Source: Pseudomonadota bacterium (GTDB taxonomy: Bacteria; Pseudomonadota; Alphaproteobacteria; Caulobacterales; Caulobacteraceae). Taken from it: a DNA stretch of 64,000 nucleotides. A program made the translations under genes and the position numbers. The notes under the pieces are model-generated. The model was not told the origin of the DNA and ran no database searches. It saw nothing but the letters and a program-made list of their open reading frames with translations. Where the stretch lies: positions 16,914 to 80,913 of the forward strand of contig CAUJHO010000001.1 in assembly GCA_963205025.1 (NCBI GenBank), written 5' to 3'. Positions 63,914-64,000 of the stretch are shown one piece after another. The first letter of the stretch is position 1. Each line of letters begins with the position of its first letter.

Positions 63914-64000
63914 TCCGGCGGCTGGCGCAGGTCGAGGTCGCCGCGCTGTCGGGCTACGACCGGATCATCGACGTTCGCAGCCCGTCCGAGTTCGCCGAGG
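63910..64000 (+). CDS. mnmH: tRNA 2-selenouridine synthase, partial
   Basis: Only the first 30 codons are in the window. The start is GTG, overlapping the selD stop by four bases. The sequence RRLAQVEVAALSGYDRII then DVRSPSEFAE is the beginning of the rhodanese domain of MnmH/SelU (YbbB), which replaces sulphur by selenium at wobble 2-thiouridine. The pairing with selD supports the call. The rest lies beyond the edge. Confidence 0.82.
   Translation, partial: MIRRLAQVEVAALSGYDRIIDVRSPSEFAE

Overview
The window is a 64 kb piece of a GC-rich alphaproteobacterial chromosome. A Caulobacteraceae member, probably Brevundimonas-like, fits best. The reasons are the division/cell-wall cluster order murC-murB-ddlB-ftsQ-ftsA-ftsZ-lpxC, an FtsZ with a long proline/acid-rich linker, clustered GANTC (CcrM-type) sites before ftsZ, and two GTTC-N7-GTTC (alphaproteobacterial LexA-type) sites. 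The taxon is inferred from gene content and was not tested by a search.

Layout. 1-11.3 kb: two paralogous secreted proteins on the minus strand, then the dcw cluster, interrupted by an S41 protease-like gene (between murC and murB) and by an opposite-strand secreted protein (between ftsA and ftsZ). 11.3-20.9 kb: housekeeping genes (pgeF, midA-like, lgt, NUDIX, a folM-like/folB pair preceded by a 26-codon microprotein), tandem membrane genes, a DUF3617 lipoprotein, a secreted three-repeat protein and putP. 20.9-23.2 kb: a small AT-richer accessory island holding an ImmA/IrrE-type metalloprotease, a class III nucleotidyl cyclase homologue and an internally deleted DpnI homologue, tightly packed on one strand behind a LexA-type box. 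23.2-25.6 kb: uvrB with its own LexA-type box. 25.6-40.4 kb: envelope, stress and regulatory genes, including MarR and PadR units with visible operators, a nonsense-interrupted metallo-hydrolase, two MscS-family proteins, a TMEM43 homologue, an incomplete hybrid kinase, an SLC13 permease and pirin. 40.5-47.4 kb: the branched-chain 2-oxoacid dehydrogenase operon (E1alpha, E1beta, E2, an inserted orphan, E3, thioesterase). 47.3-64 kb: hybrid kinase, PQQ sugar dehydrogenase, asparagine synthetase with an in-frame repeat insertion, glycosyltransferase, tRNA-Met, class I aldolase, enoyl-CoA hydratase, pgk, ELM1-like, greA, GST, DEAD-box helicase, M20 amidohydrolase, and selD followed by the start of the tRNA 2-selenouridine synthase gene.

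The most novel locus is the 21.2-23.2 kb island. Its gene overlaps, tight spacing, LexA-type site and family content suggest a DNA-damage-inducible, cyclic-nucleotide-linked defence or stress operon whose third gene has lost its nuclease core. Start codons were moved from the longest ORF where a Shine-Dalgarno sequence, signal peptide or ATGA-type overlap indicated a better one.
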